NCBI GenBank assembly: GCA_002402275.1
Contig: DHFN01000175.1
Span: 1-20,878, forward strand
DNA: 20,878 nt
Direction of reading: 5' to 3'
Source of the DNA: Anaerolineales bacterium UBA4823
GTDB taxonomy: Bacteria > Chloroflexota > Anaerolineae > Anaerolineales > UBA4823
In this document: piece by piece, positions 5,869 to 15,400 of the stretch
Layout: each line of letters begins with the position of its first letter
Position numbering within the stretch: position 1 is the stretch's first letter
Translations under genes and position numbers: made by a program
The notes under the pieces: generated by a model
What the model saw: the letters and a program-made list of their open reading frames with translations, nothing else
What the model was told of the DNA's origin: nothing
The model's database searches: none

Positions 5869-7524
5869 TTATTCCTGCCTAAACAATTTCATACCTGCCC
5901 TTCGTTCGAATTCCATACAAACCCAATCCAATCGTTGCTCAATAAACTTCTTATATCCACGACGGATATTCTTATCCCATAGCCCACTTTCAGACCTATA
6001 CGGTATAAGGTGACTTTTCATTACCGAAGCAAAATACTTTGGTTGCTTAAGTTCAGCCATGTAATCATGCGGCCTCCTGCTGCCTATTGATTGGTTCTCC
6101 TCGGCCACTATATAACATATATTACAAAGGCTGTTAGCCTGACGGGTATTTATCCTATTCCTCTTAAGCATAGCCTTGGGGAATACATGGTGCAGGTCTT
6201 TTCTATTTGATATCGATGCGGTTTCTTTCAAAGGTATAACTGCTCCATTCTCCAGATAGCGGGGTCTCTTTAAACACAGCATCAATAGATATGCAATAGT
6301 GATGCTTCCCATATACGAATAATCAGTCCGTTTGACATCATATTTAAGCACCGGCTCCGATAATGTAAAAGAACCCTTCTTTCGCCTGGCTAGATACTGC
6401 ATAAACTCTAAATCAGCACGAATATTCTGATAATAACCTCTGCCACTATACCTACCAGCAACACCAGTCGCCCAAAACCACTTTCTGATTTCCTTACGTT
6501 GCTTAGGGCTTGGCTGAGCCAGATTATTCTCGTAAAAGAAGTATGATAAGACCGGCATCATATTATCAGAAGGCAAATACGACCGGTTTATAACATCTAG
6601 TTCATTTAGGAAATAATCTACCGCTATCACTATCGCCTTGTGCATTTTCGTCCAGGTGCGTATAAAACTCTTGGACACCCGACCATTCTCAATTTCTTCG
6701 CGTTCAAGCCTAGCAAGGACACTTTCGATGGTTACACCGCTTATATCTCGTTGACCAGAAAAGACTGTAATACATGCCTGTATGACAGAATCATCAAGTT
6801 CATCGAATTTATGGGGAAGCTGCTTCAATAAATCCCTAATAAGGCCCCTAAGATTCAATCTGGCAGCTCTTGAAAAAGCCCTGTCTGCTTTACTTATGCG
6901 TAATCCACCAGAATTTATGCGTAAAAAAGTCTCCCTTACCTCATCTATATCAGAAGTACCGACATTTACTACTGGAATGCTGTATTTTTTGAACCTCTCC
7001 CTAAAAGTCTTGATATCTGTAAATTTTTTCTGGCTGCCTACGCCCCTGACATACCTTCTCCATTCATGTGACAAGATGTCTTTAACGGGTATGTGCATGA
7101 CCTTCTGTGGATACTTGACAAATCCGAACCTTAACGGCTCAAACCGTTTGTCGAACACAAAGCACAGATTATCAAAATTTATCTCCTGACGGCGATAATT
7201 GGTAACGATTCCTCCACTCGCCGCCCGATATAAAGCCGACAACCTCTGCTGGCCGTCAATAATGAACCAGATACGCTTATTGTTCAATGAGTATGACGGT
7301 AATACGTTCTGTACATGCCTTAGCAAATGACGGCGGGATGAATCAGTTTCCCAAAGAAGTAATGTACCAATCGGTATTTGTCTCCATATGCTATCCATTA
7401 AATTAGTGACACGTTTCCTGTCCCAAACAAATTCACGCTGTATCTCGGGTATGGCGAAAAGACCATCTCTACAATTATTAATTAACTTGGCTAATGATAT
7501 TCGTTGTACAGAAGTTCTCGCCAT
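5869..7524 (-). CDS. DUF262-HNH nuclease (GmrSD-like)
   Basis: A 551-residue protein. The N-terminal DUF262 domain shows IPEIQREFVWD (25-35), the nucleotide-site motif IIDGQQR (88-94) and TFLRINSGG (199-207). The C-terminus has a DUF1524-like HNH nuclease: LHHVFPKAMLKR (444-455) and NSLCNICYI (464-472). Together this is the GmrS-GmrD layout, known from type IV enzymes that hydrolyse nucleotides and cut modified phage DNA; other DUF262 proteins work in phosphorothioate and BREX-linked defence. ATG 7524 follows the stop of mod by a single base with GAGGT as ribosome site; an upstream TTG is possible but inside mod. Its position between mod and a GIY-YIG gene makes it part of the restriction operon, which is unusual for a type IV-like enzyme. 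Confidence 0.88.
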   Translation of the reverse strand: MARTSVQRISLAKLINNCRDGLFAIPEIQREFVWDRKRVTNLMDSIWRQIPIGTLLLWETDSSRRHLLRHVQNVLPSYSLNNKRIWFIIDGQQRLSALYRAASGGIVTNYRRQEINFDNLCFVFDKRFEPLRFGFVKYPQKVMHIPVKDILSHEWRRYVRGVGSQKKFTDIKTFRERFKKYSIPVVNVGTSDIDEVRETFLRINSGGLRISKADRAFSRAARLNLRGLIRDLLKQLPHKFDELDDSVIQACITVFSGQRDISGVTIESVLARLEREEIENGRVSKSFIRTWTKMHKAIVIAVDYFLNELDVINRSYLPSDNMMPVLSYFFYENNLAQPSPKQRKEIRKWFWATGVAGRYSGRGYYQNIRADLEFMQYLARRKKGSFTLSEPVLKYDVKRTDYSYMGSITIAYLLMLCLKRPRYLENGAVIPLKETASISNRKDLHHVFPKAMLKRNRINTRQANSLCNICYIVAEENQSIGSRRPHDYMAELKQPKYFASVMKSHLIPYRSESGLWDKNIRRGYKKFIEQRLDWVCMEFERRAGMKLFRQE

Positions 7525-7525
7525 T

Positions 7526-10387
7526 TTATTTAACCTCAAATACCTTCAGCACCTCGTCCCCGTAGTGGTTGATAACCTTGACCGCTATCTTTCCGGTCTT
7601 GGGCACATCAAACGGCCTGCTCGTAGTGGAATACAGGGCCTGCCAGGCCGACTCGTTGACCTCGGCTCGCAATGCCTTCTTTAGTCGCTCATAGGGCTCG
7701 CCAGCGCCGGTGAAGTAAGCGTGCCGAACGAAGAAGCTCTCACCGTTATACTCGGTATCGATGAACCAGCAGGCGATATCATCCGTGGTGTTGGAGCGCA
7801 GCTCGCCAGTGGTGGGGTCGTATACGTCCACACCCTTTATCTCTATCTGGACCTTGCCGTCCTTGCTGGGGATTATGCGCCCTGACTTCTTGTCGATGGG
7901 CTGGATGTCCGGCTCGCCGAACACCATGAACAGGTTCCCGGCACCGGTTTTTTTCAACAGCTCGTTGCCCATAGCCAGGTCAGGATTCATTCGAGTTAAC
8001 AGCACAGTCAGTTTGCCCCACTGCTTAGCTTCCTCGGACACAAGCGGGTCAAATGAAAAGCCGCACACTATCAGAACGTCAAAGCCCTGTCCCTGGACTG
8101 CTTCCTTAGCAGCCTCCTTAATCAGGCCAGTTCCCACAGTGCCATGCTCGGGGCAATTGGTGACCGCCACACGGCGGGTCTTACCTTCCTTATCGATATA
8201 TTCGCCTGAGGCATTCAGCCAGGTGCCGGAGTAGGCCTCCAAGCGGTCGAACTTGAGCCGCTCGTTTTTGATGGTGTTTTGCACCCCGGCTTTCTTCAGG
8301 TTGTCGAGTATCATTGCCTCGAACTGGACGGCCCCAGCATCCTTCTGGGCCTGGGTTTCGCTGACCGGGCGGGTGACGGAAGGGGCAAGCATCCGGTGGG
8401 GCGACAGGCTCTCCACGGTGAAAGGACCGGTCACCCGAACGCGCTTTGCGTCTATGTAAGGCTGGTCATACATCAGCTCGGTATCGGCGTGGCGGGATAT
8501 GGAATCGTCAATCTCCTTCTGCCGGGCTAGGCGGAATTCCCACCACTGCTTCAACAGACCCTTGTCCGTCTCAGACCAATCCTTATCGGCCTCACGGGGG
8601 ATTTCCCACTCCTGCCAGCTCTTCTTGACGGCCTTGTTCAGCTTCTCACGCACCAGCTCTAACTGCTCCTGCCATTTGACGTGAATGCCGTCTATTTCCT
8701 CATTGTTGGCAATTGACTTGAGGGTGATGTGCGGGACTCGCCTATAGACGAATCCTTTTCTGATATCGTTCTCAGCTTTAGGCAGCGGAGCGGGGGGAAT
8801 CTTGCCGGTTATCTCGGCTTCCTTGACAATGCCCTCTGGTGTGTCGCTGGGCAAGTAATAGGGGAACTTGGCAGCCATTAGGCGGGTGCGGGCCAAGGCC
8901 ATAGCGACTCGGCTGGTGTCAATGGTAATCCAGCGGCGGCCCCATTGTTCGGCAACATATGCTGTAGTGCCGCTACCACAAGTTGGGTCGTGAACAATAT
9001 CGCCTGGGTCGGTTGTCATAAGTAAACAACGTGCTATGACCGGTGCGAGTGTTTGAACTACATATACTTTAGGGTCAGAAAAACCTGATATACCTGTATC
9101 GTCCCAAAAATTATTCAATGGGAAAACGGAGAAATCATCAAGGTATCTTATATACCTTAATGATTTACCAATACCAAAGAATCTATTAGCGGCCCTTATT
9201 CTCGTAAGACCCCGCAAATCACTCTTGAAGGTACCTAACCCTGGTGTGTAGGTGCGCCCATCAACTTTGAACTCACGCAAATCAGCACCTTGAGCTGGGC
9301 GCTGGCTTGTCACATGATTATGAGCAAAAATCCTCGCACCATCAGGTATGGTTTCACCTTGTTCAACTTGACGTAGAAGGCCCTTACCTAAATCAATCCA
9401 ATCGTATTGCTCACCACCCTTTTCACCTGGTGTTTTTTCCTTATAAATCGGTCGATACTTAATTGTTTCCTTGTTTTTACCAAACCATAATATATAATCA
9501 AAGACAGAGGACAATAGAAGCCCGGAAGCACCCGCTGTTTTCTTGAAAGCGATTTGTGAAATGAAATTATCGCTGCCGAAAACTTCATCCATAATATCCC
9601 GCACCAAATGCACATTCTCATCACCTATCTGGACAAAAACTGAGCCTGAATCTGTCAACAATTCACGAGCCATAACTAATCTGTCTCGCATATACGACAA
9701 ATATGAGTGTATACCAAGTTCCCAAGTATCACGAAATGCTTTTACTTGCTCTGGCTGACGAGTCGCATCCTCAGCTTTGTTATTTTTAACATCTCGCTTG
9801 CGTGTGCTAACCTGCCAATTGGAGCCGAACTTGATGCCGTAGGGAGGGTCGATGTAGACCATCTGCACCTTGCCCTTGAGCCCTTCCTTCTCGGACAATG
9901 AGTTCATCACCAATAACGAATCGCCCAGTATCATACGGTTCGACCAGTTCTGCTCGTGCTTGTAGAACTCTATCAGCTCCTCAAACCGGATGCCGTTGAA
10001 GGCTGAGAACAGGTTAGGGGCCAGCTCTTCCTTCTCCCGCTTAGCATGGGCCTTGAAGTCTTCGATGATGGCCTGGGGATGTATCTTTTCCTGAATATAG
10101 ACCGGCACGGTGGGCACGGCCAGGTCCTTGCTGTCCTGCTCGTCCTTGCCCTTCCAGACCAACTGGGGGTCTAAAGACGGGTCACGGGGATATAGCATCT
10201 TGCCCGGAGCCTTCTCCTCGTCCTTCACGAAGCCGCGCAGCTCCTCGGTGGGTATGTTCGCCCGCTTATCCTTGTGCCGGATGGCAAACACATGGACGTT
10301 ATCCTTGGCCTTGGGGCGGCCCGCGGGCTTGGGCTGATTGGCGGGCTTCTTCAGCTCTTTATTCTTTTTCGGGCGTCCACGTGGCAT
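7526..10387 (-). CDS. mod: Type III-like DNA adenine methyltransferase (Mod)
   Basis: A 953-residue site-specific DNA methyltransferase. Motif IV MVYIDPPYG (176-184) comes before the SAM-binding motif DPTCGSGTTAYVA (467-479), the beta-class order of type III Mod and related N6-adenine enzymes. It is longer than a standard Mod (600-700 residues). The N-terminal 30 residues hold two AT-hook-like motifs (RGRPKK and AGRPKAK), followed by the block YPRDPSLDPQLVWKGKDEQ seen in the large Mod proteins that pair with about 1000-residue helicases. The last 400 residues are an extra domain likely used for target recognition or contact with Res. It starts at ATG 10387 with AGAGGT, 9 bases after the GIY-YIG gene. 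It would methylate host sites and protect them from Res. Confidence 0.93.
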   Translation of the reverse strand: MPRGRPKKNKELKKPANQPKPAGRPKAKDNVHVFAIRHKDKRANIPTEELRGFVKDEEKAPGKMLYPRDPSLDPQLVWKGKDEQDSKDLAVPTVPVYIQEKIHPQAIIEDFKAHAKREKEELAPNLFSAFNGIRFEELIEFYKHEQNWSNRMILGDSLLVMNSLSEKEGLKGKVQMVYIDPPYGIKFGSNWQVSTRKRDVKNNKAEDATRQPEQVKAFRDTWELGIHSYLSYMRDRLVMARELLTDSGSVFVQIGDENVHLVRDIMDEVFGSDNFISQIAFKKTAGASGLLLSSVFDYILWFGKNKETIKYRPIYKEKTPGEKGGEQYDWIDLGKGLLRQVEQGETIPDGARIFAHNHVTSQRPAQGADLREFKVDGRTYTPGLGTFKSDLRGLTRIRAANRFFGIGKSLRYIRYLDDFSVFPLNNFWDDTGISGFSDPKVYVVQTLAPVIARCLLMTTDPGDIVHDPTCGSGTTAYVAEQWGRRWITIDTSRVAMALARTRLMAAKFPYYLPSDTPEGIVKEAEITGKIPPAPLPKAENDIRKGFVYRRVPHITLKSIANNEEIDGIHVKWQEQLELVREKLNKAVKKSWQEWEIPREADKDWSETDKGLLKQWWEFRLARQKEIDDSISRHADTELMYDQPYIDAKRVRVTGPFTVESLSPHRMLAPSVTRPVSETQAQKDAGAVQFEAMILDNLKKAGVQNTIKNERLKFDRLEAYSGTWLNASGEYIDKEGKTRRVAVTNCPEHGTVGTGLIKEAAKEAVQGQGFDVLIVCGFSFDPLVSEEAKQWGKLTVLLTRMNPDLAMGNELLKKTGAGNLFMVFGEPDIQPIDKKSGRIIPSKDGKVQIEIKGVDVYDPTTGELRSNTTDDIACWFIDTEYNGESFFVRHAYFTGAGEPYERLKKALRAEVNESAWQALYSTTSRPFDVPKTGKIAVKVINHYGDEVLKVFEVK

Positions 10388-10396
10388 GGAATACCT

Positions 10397-10864
10397 CTAA
10401 TCTTCACTACGTTTTGATTTCTTATTGTATTTTGGAATAGGCTCTTGGCCGATGATTGTTTCTTCTATCTCCAATCTTCCGAAGGGAACGACCATCGTAT
10501 TGACTGATAAATGCTCTTCCATATAGTTCTTCAACAGCTCTTCAATTCGAGGTGGGAAATTATTTCTTGTAGTAGCTGGTTGATAATCCGTCTCATGACG
10601 GAATAAATCTGCACCAAGGCTTCTTCGTAAACTATGATGGCGGGTATTCAATAAATCATCCATCATCCGTTTCTGAATGCATCCTGTCTCACCCACGTAA
10701 ATCAATACGTTGTCTTCAAAGATGGTATAAACACCCGCTGATGCTGGTGCTCTTTTAGCCCATTCACGGGTATGCTGAAAACGACGAGCGGTTTGGTTAT
10801 CGAGCAGCTCAGCGATAACTTCTTCAATATATTTCTTTACTATAGCTTTATCGAGAGTTGGCAT
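10397..10864 (-). CDS. GIY-YIG nuclease-like protein (first of two)
   Basis: A 155-residue protein. I chose ATG 10864 (AAGGAT site upstream), because further upstream the frame only shadows the preceding gene. The GIY-YIG domain shows SAGVYTIFE (42-50), LIYVGET (54-60), QKRMMDDLL, and a candidate catalytic glutamate in the C-terminal RLEIEETIIGQ. An N-terminal helix precedes the domain. The start overlaps the end of the three-Cys gene by 17 bases, implying coupled translation. It differs from the second GIY-YIG protein of the operon in length and in everything outside the two core motifs, so the pair is not a recent duplication. A nuclease subunit or a nicking accessory of the three-Cys/TcmP module are both plausible. 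Confidence 0.83.
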   Translation of the reverse strand: MPTLDKAIVKKYIEEVIAELLDNQTARRFQHTREWAKRAPASAGVYTIFEDNVLIYVGETGCIQKRMMDDLLNTRHHSLRRSLGADLFRHETDYQPATTRNNFPPRIEELLKNYMEEHLSVNTMVVPFGRLEIEETIIGQEPIPKYNKKSKRSED

Positions 10865-11591
10865 AATCCTTATCCTTTGAAAACGCCATATCGGGTATTT
10901 GAGTCCATACTTTACCGTCCAAAATACGCCCATTTTTCTTCTTGTTAAATCCGCCCCACTGTTTGAAGAAAAAGGGCACACCCGCCCGAATGCACTGGTC
11001 ACGTGCATCAAGCGCCCAGCTCTCCAGCATAGGCCTTGAACCAGGGCCAGATTCACCCCCAACGATAACCCAATCAATACCCCTTAGGTTCAGCTTGCCT
11101 AAAGGCCCCAATAAAGGTTCGACGGATAGAAACTTAACCTTGGCGGAAGTCTTGCGCAGTAGGTCAATGCGGCTTTTATAATCAGCGTTCTCGACACTGA
11201 CCCCCATCCAAATCTGGTCTGGCCATAGAAGCCGGTCGTTCAGTTCCGCCAACCGCTCGGCCCGCTTGGTTAATACCTGGTAAATGTGTTGGTCGGCTAA
11301 GTCCATGACGTTGAATACCCGCTTGATGAAATCCAGCGGAACTGCAGGATGGAACAGGTCGCTCATCGAGTTGACGAAGACCATCTGGGTTTTTTTCCAA
11401 CTAAACGGCAACTCCAACGCATGGTCGTGGGTTACAACTTTGAATCCCTTGGCATAATTCGACTGGCCCATTGCTCGGAGTCGAACAGCCATGCGCTCGG
11501 CATAGCAGTTCTTACAGCCTGGACTAACCTTGGAACAGCCCGTAACTGGATTCCAGGTCGTCTCTGTCCATTCAATAGTTGTCTTGGCCAT
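10848..11591 (-). CDS. DUF5131 / phage Gp37-Gp68-like three-Cys-motif protein
   Basis: A 247-residue protein of the DUF5131 (phage Gp37/Gp68) family. The signature TTWNPVTGC followed by GCKNCYAERMA places cysteines at C19, C26 and C29 (CX6CX2C), the three-Cys motif; MVFVNSMSDLFH, YQVLTKRAERL, WMGVSVEN and FLSVEPLLG follow in the family order, like strands of a radical SAM-type barrel. Start ATG 11591 (GGAAAG site) is one base after the TcmP stop; the longer frame overlaps TcmP and is unlikely. Proteins of this family are regularly encoded next to TcmP. A radical SAM chemistry on DNA or nucleotide is suspected from the motif. No substrate is known to me. Confidence 0.9.
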   Translation of the reverse strand: MAKTTIEWTETTWNPVTGCSKVSPGCKNCYAERMAVRLRAMGQSNYAKGFKVVTHDHALELPFSWKKTQMVFVNSMSDLFHPAVPLDFIKRVFNVMDLADQHIYQVLTKRAERLAELNDRLLWPDQIWMGVSVENADYKSRIDLLRKTSAKVKFLSVEPLLGPLGKLNLRGIDWVIVGGESGPGSRPMLESWALDARDQCIRAGVPFFFKQWGGFNKKKNGRILDGKVWTQIPDMAFSKDKDYANSR

Positions 11592-11592
11592 G

Positions 11593-12486
11593 TTACTTTC
11601 CAAGTATGTCTTGAGCAATACGTAGCGCTATCGGGGCCCCTTTGGGATTGCCTGCCGCAAAGCACAACAAATACAGTGGAACGTTTTTAGAGTTGCACAA
11701 TGGTAGGGGATTATCTGCGACCGCAGTAAATATGGTCTTCAAACGTGAAACAAAATACTGGCCAATCTTATTATAATTACAGTTCTTAATCTGCTGGATA
11801 TTCTCTTCAAACAAACCGGCTTCCCTGGCGGTTTCATAGAAATCATCGAACCACTTGTCAGTGCCGAACATTTCTGTTAGAACATTAGCCCAGGAATCTG
11901 TTATTTTAGCGTTATTATTCAGCATTCGCATGACCCCGACACCTAACGGGAACAACAGCCATAAATCTATCGCCTGTGTCCGGGCAATAGCTTCTAAGGT
12001 ACTCCATTTTACTTCCATTCCATATGGGTCGAGAAACAGAACTGCCCTCGTGTTCCTCCAATTCGTTAAAGCGCAGAGCTGCGGTATGTAGCTATTACAA
12101 TCCTCGTTGACTACTTCTATTTTATTCTGAACATCGGGAAATTCATTTCGCAAATCCTCCAGCATCGGTATTTGCCCAGATTCCTTCTCCACGAATATAT
12201 ACTTATCAAACCGGGGTTCAACCTTCAGAGCCACTCGGGTTGAACCTTCGATATATTTCGGAGCATCTCGGGTCTCTGCTTCGTCAAATAATGAGATTTG
12301 TGCCGTATCACGCTTTTTATGTGTAAGATGACCGGTCCCGGCAAACGCATCAATGTACCACAAAGCAAACGGCTGCTTCTTTAAAGCGGTGGTATAGGCG
12401 CGGAGATACTTACGGACACGCTCAAGCTTCTCAACTGTCCAATCACCGCCGAACATCAGCTGTTGATTCTCATCACGCCTTGCCAT
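11593..12486 (-). CDS. tcmP: Three-Cys-motif partner protein TcmP
   Basis: A 297-residue TcmP-family protein. It shows a Rossmann-type methyltransferase-like fold: motif I ALWYIDAFAGTG (41-52), an acidic strand YIFVEKE (96-102), and motif IV-like AVLFLDPYGMEVKW (148-161). The C-terminal half (YCASR-like LLFPLGVGVMRML onward) is family-specific. Start: ATG 12486, which overlaps the end of res by 14 bases; upstream in-frame ATGs lie inside res. The family name comes from its fixed pairing with three-Cys proteins, here the next gene. A SAM-dependent modification step is inferred from the fold; the reaction is unknown. Confidence 0.9.
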   Translation of the reverse strand: MARRDENQQLMFGGDWTVEKLERVRKYLRAYTTALKKQPFALWYIDAFAGTGHLTHKKRDTAQISLFDEAETRDAPKYIEGSTRVALKVEPRFDKYIFVEKESGQIPMLEDLRNEFPDVQNKIEVVNEDCNSYIPQLCALTNWRNTRAVLFLDPYGMEVKWSTLEAIARTQAIDLWLLFPLGVGVMRMLNNNAKITDSWANVLTEMFGTDKWFDDFYETAREAGLFEENIQQIKNCNYNKIGQYFVSRLKTIFTAVADNPLPLCNSKNVPLYLLCFAAGNPKGAPIALRIAQDILGK

Positions 12487-15400
12487 TGATATACCCATTA
12501 ATAATGGTCTTTGCATTCCACGGGTCATCAACTTCAAGAAACGCCCATCGCCCAAATCCGCCATGGTTGTTCACTGCTGGCACCCACAGATTCCGGGCCG
12601 TGGCCACCTTGACGGCTTTATCTGCTTTCTTCTCGCCAGTGACTTCGATAATCAGGGTTAACAGGTCGTCCTTGCCGTGCCCGTCATCGACATGGACGAT
12701 GTAATCCGGCATGTAGTTGTGCTCTTCGCCAAGATAGATGTAGGGGATGTGAAAGCTCAGGCCGTGGTTCTTGACGTAGTGGATTACCACGTCCAGCTCC
12801 TCCAGCGCTTGGGCCAGTTTCTGCTCCCAATCCTTGGTATCAGCCACGACGTGCGAAAGGTGGCACTTGTCCGCCCTGGTGGACCACACCGGCTTGGTGG
12901 TGTCAAAGTCCACATACGACGTGGTGCCCATCTGGTCGTAGGACTTAAGGATGGGTTTGATAACTTTCTCGCCGGCCACAGAGGAAACGATGGCATTGTA
13001 AATCTTGCCAACGGCCGCGTCTGCCAGTTCGACCAGCAACAATAATTGGACAAAGGTATCATCCTTAAGCACCAGGCACTCGTCCAGCCAGTGACGGGTA
13101 ATGTCCAATAGCTGGGGGAACAAGTGGAGTTTCAGGTTGCCGTCGTCGTCTTTAAAATACCTCTCCTGTAAATGCTTCGCCAACAGGAACACCACTTCCT
13201 GTTCCCGATTCTCCTTCAGGTCGTTAATATGCAATACTACCTTCTCCCCGACGATGGGTGCGTTCACCGTCCTCGTTGGAAGTATCTGCGTCGAAAGTGG
13301 CAGAATTGATTCTTGGTCGAACTTTGCCGTCAGCCGCTCCTCGGGCAGCTCAAACCGGTAGCCGGATAGACGGGGGAAGGTAATCTCGCATGCTTTGCGC
13401 TCGTCCAATGCCCGGACCCTGGTAGGAACAACACCAATGGTTATTTTCATCGCTGCACCGGCGCAGGGGATGAACGAGAACGGCACGCCGTAGACCTCGG
13501 CATATTCTACCGGGTACGATTCGACCTGGACCTTGGCACCGTTGACGGTGTGCTCATGGGTGACGATGGCCCGGCTCATCCGGCGGAGTCCGCGTCCCAC
13601 AACCTGTTCGCATAATAGCTGTGTGCCAAAGGCCCGGATGCCCAGGATATGGGTCACGGTCGTGGCGTCCCATCCCTCGGTCAACATGGACACTGAGACG
13701 ACACACTTAATTTGCTCGCCCAGCTTGCCGGTCTTGCCTACCGTATTCATAACCTCACGCAACAGGTCCTCGTCCGTAAGCTTCTCTGTGTCACGGCCTG
13801 GGAACCGCTGTCGGTACTCCTGCTTGAATTCCTCGATTTCAACTGCAACGGCTTGTTTGAAGTCCGCGCTCATGGACTCACCGGATTCCAACTGTTCGCT
13901 GTCTACCAGGATTGTGTTGGGACGATTCGACCACTGGCCGTCCTGAACATTACTGAACAACTCAAGCTTGCCAGGAACCAACACCTTCGTATCTTTCTTG
14001 ATTTCCTTTTCCCAGCCGGAGATGTAGTCATAGACCAATTTGGAGACGTTAGTATTGTTGCATATAACAATGAATACTGGCGGTGTCAGCCCCTTATCCC
14101 GGGCTGCGGTGTTGTCTTTCCAGAGTGCGTAAGATTTCTCGTAGTTCTTATACAGACTTAATATTGCACTTTCAAGTTTAGCTGGCATTTTAGGTTCGCC
14201 AGTGATATTGTCAGTCCTGCGTCCCTTCTTTGGCAAGTCATCACGGACGTTCAACCACAAGTTCCGGTAGGTTGGCATTTGACCTGGATTGGTGTTGTCC
14301 TCAACCGGGACACGCGGCACTTTAACAATGCCTGCTTCAATGGCATCAATCAGCGAAAAGTCTGATACCACCCATGGAAACAAGGTGCCCTCGTCATAGC
14401 CGGACCCGCGCAGGAAGAACGGAGTAGCTGACAGGTCGTAAACATTCCTAATGCCAATCTTGGTCTTGACAGCCTCGAGGCCGTTTAGCCAGATGCGAGC
14501 CTCCTCTTCCCGTTTCTCGATTTCCTTGCGAACCTCGCCCTTGTAAACCTCGACGATTTCATCCTCTTCCTTACGGCGATAGCAGTGATGGGCTTCGTCG
14601 TTTATAACGACAAGGTTCTTCTTGTTACCCAGCTCACGGCATACACGGCGCACCATCTGGTCGGGGGTTTCGGTCAATGCCCCACTCTTGTCATTTTTCA
14701 ATATAACCTTGGCCAGCTTCCCAGCATCGAACTTATCCCGTAGCTTGAAGGCATGGAAATTGGTGATGACAACTTTAACCTTGGTCAGCTCTTCCATCAG
14801 GTCGGATGGCACAACATCCAGTTTACGGTAATAATTTTCAGAATCGTTGGGCAGCAACACCCGCAACCGGTCCTTGATGGTGATGCCCGGCGTGATGATG
14901 AGGAACGCGTCCGAGAACCGGGAATCCGTCGGGTTAGCCAGCTTGTTCAAGGTCTGCCAGGCAATCAGCATAGCCATGACAATGGTTTTACCGCTACCTG
15001 TGGCCATCTTGAAGGCGATGCGGTAAAGGTCAGAGTTACCCGCTTTATTGGCCGCTACCAGTTGGTTGTCAATCCATGCGTCGTTAAGCTTCTTGGCCAC
15101 CTCGGTGATGTAGATGGCTGTCTCCAACGCCTCGATTTGGCAGAAATACAGCGGCTTGTCCCTGTCTGGATTTTTCCAGTATTCCAGCAACCTGCGTGTG
15201 GTACTTGTGATAGTCGCGCCCTGATAGCCGCTGTCCCGCCAAGGACCGACACGACGGCGAATCTGGTTGATGAACTCGTTCTCTTTACGCCGGTCTTCGG
15301 TCCACTCGGTGTCTAATGTAATTTGAGGGCCGTGTCCACGAGGCTTCGCTACTGGTATAAAGTAGCTGCTTTCGCGGCGGCCCTCTTCGATGACATCAGT

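Noticed and set aside
9388..9624. Apparent low-GC insert in mod at about 9000-9800
   Set aside because: Codon use is more AT-rich there, but the frame is unbroken and the motif order is normal; regional variation in a target-recognition part explains it.
10397..11077. Longer 226-residue form of the first GIY-YIG protein
   Set aside because: The extra 71 residues overlap the three-Cys gene in another frame and have no domain; ATG 10864 has a ribosome site.
12677..15316. Many long plus-strand frames over res
   Set aside because: Shadows of a well-supported 1008-residue gene; none shows a domain or ribosome site.
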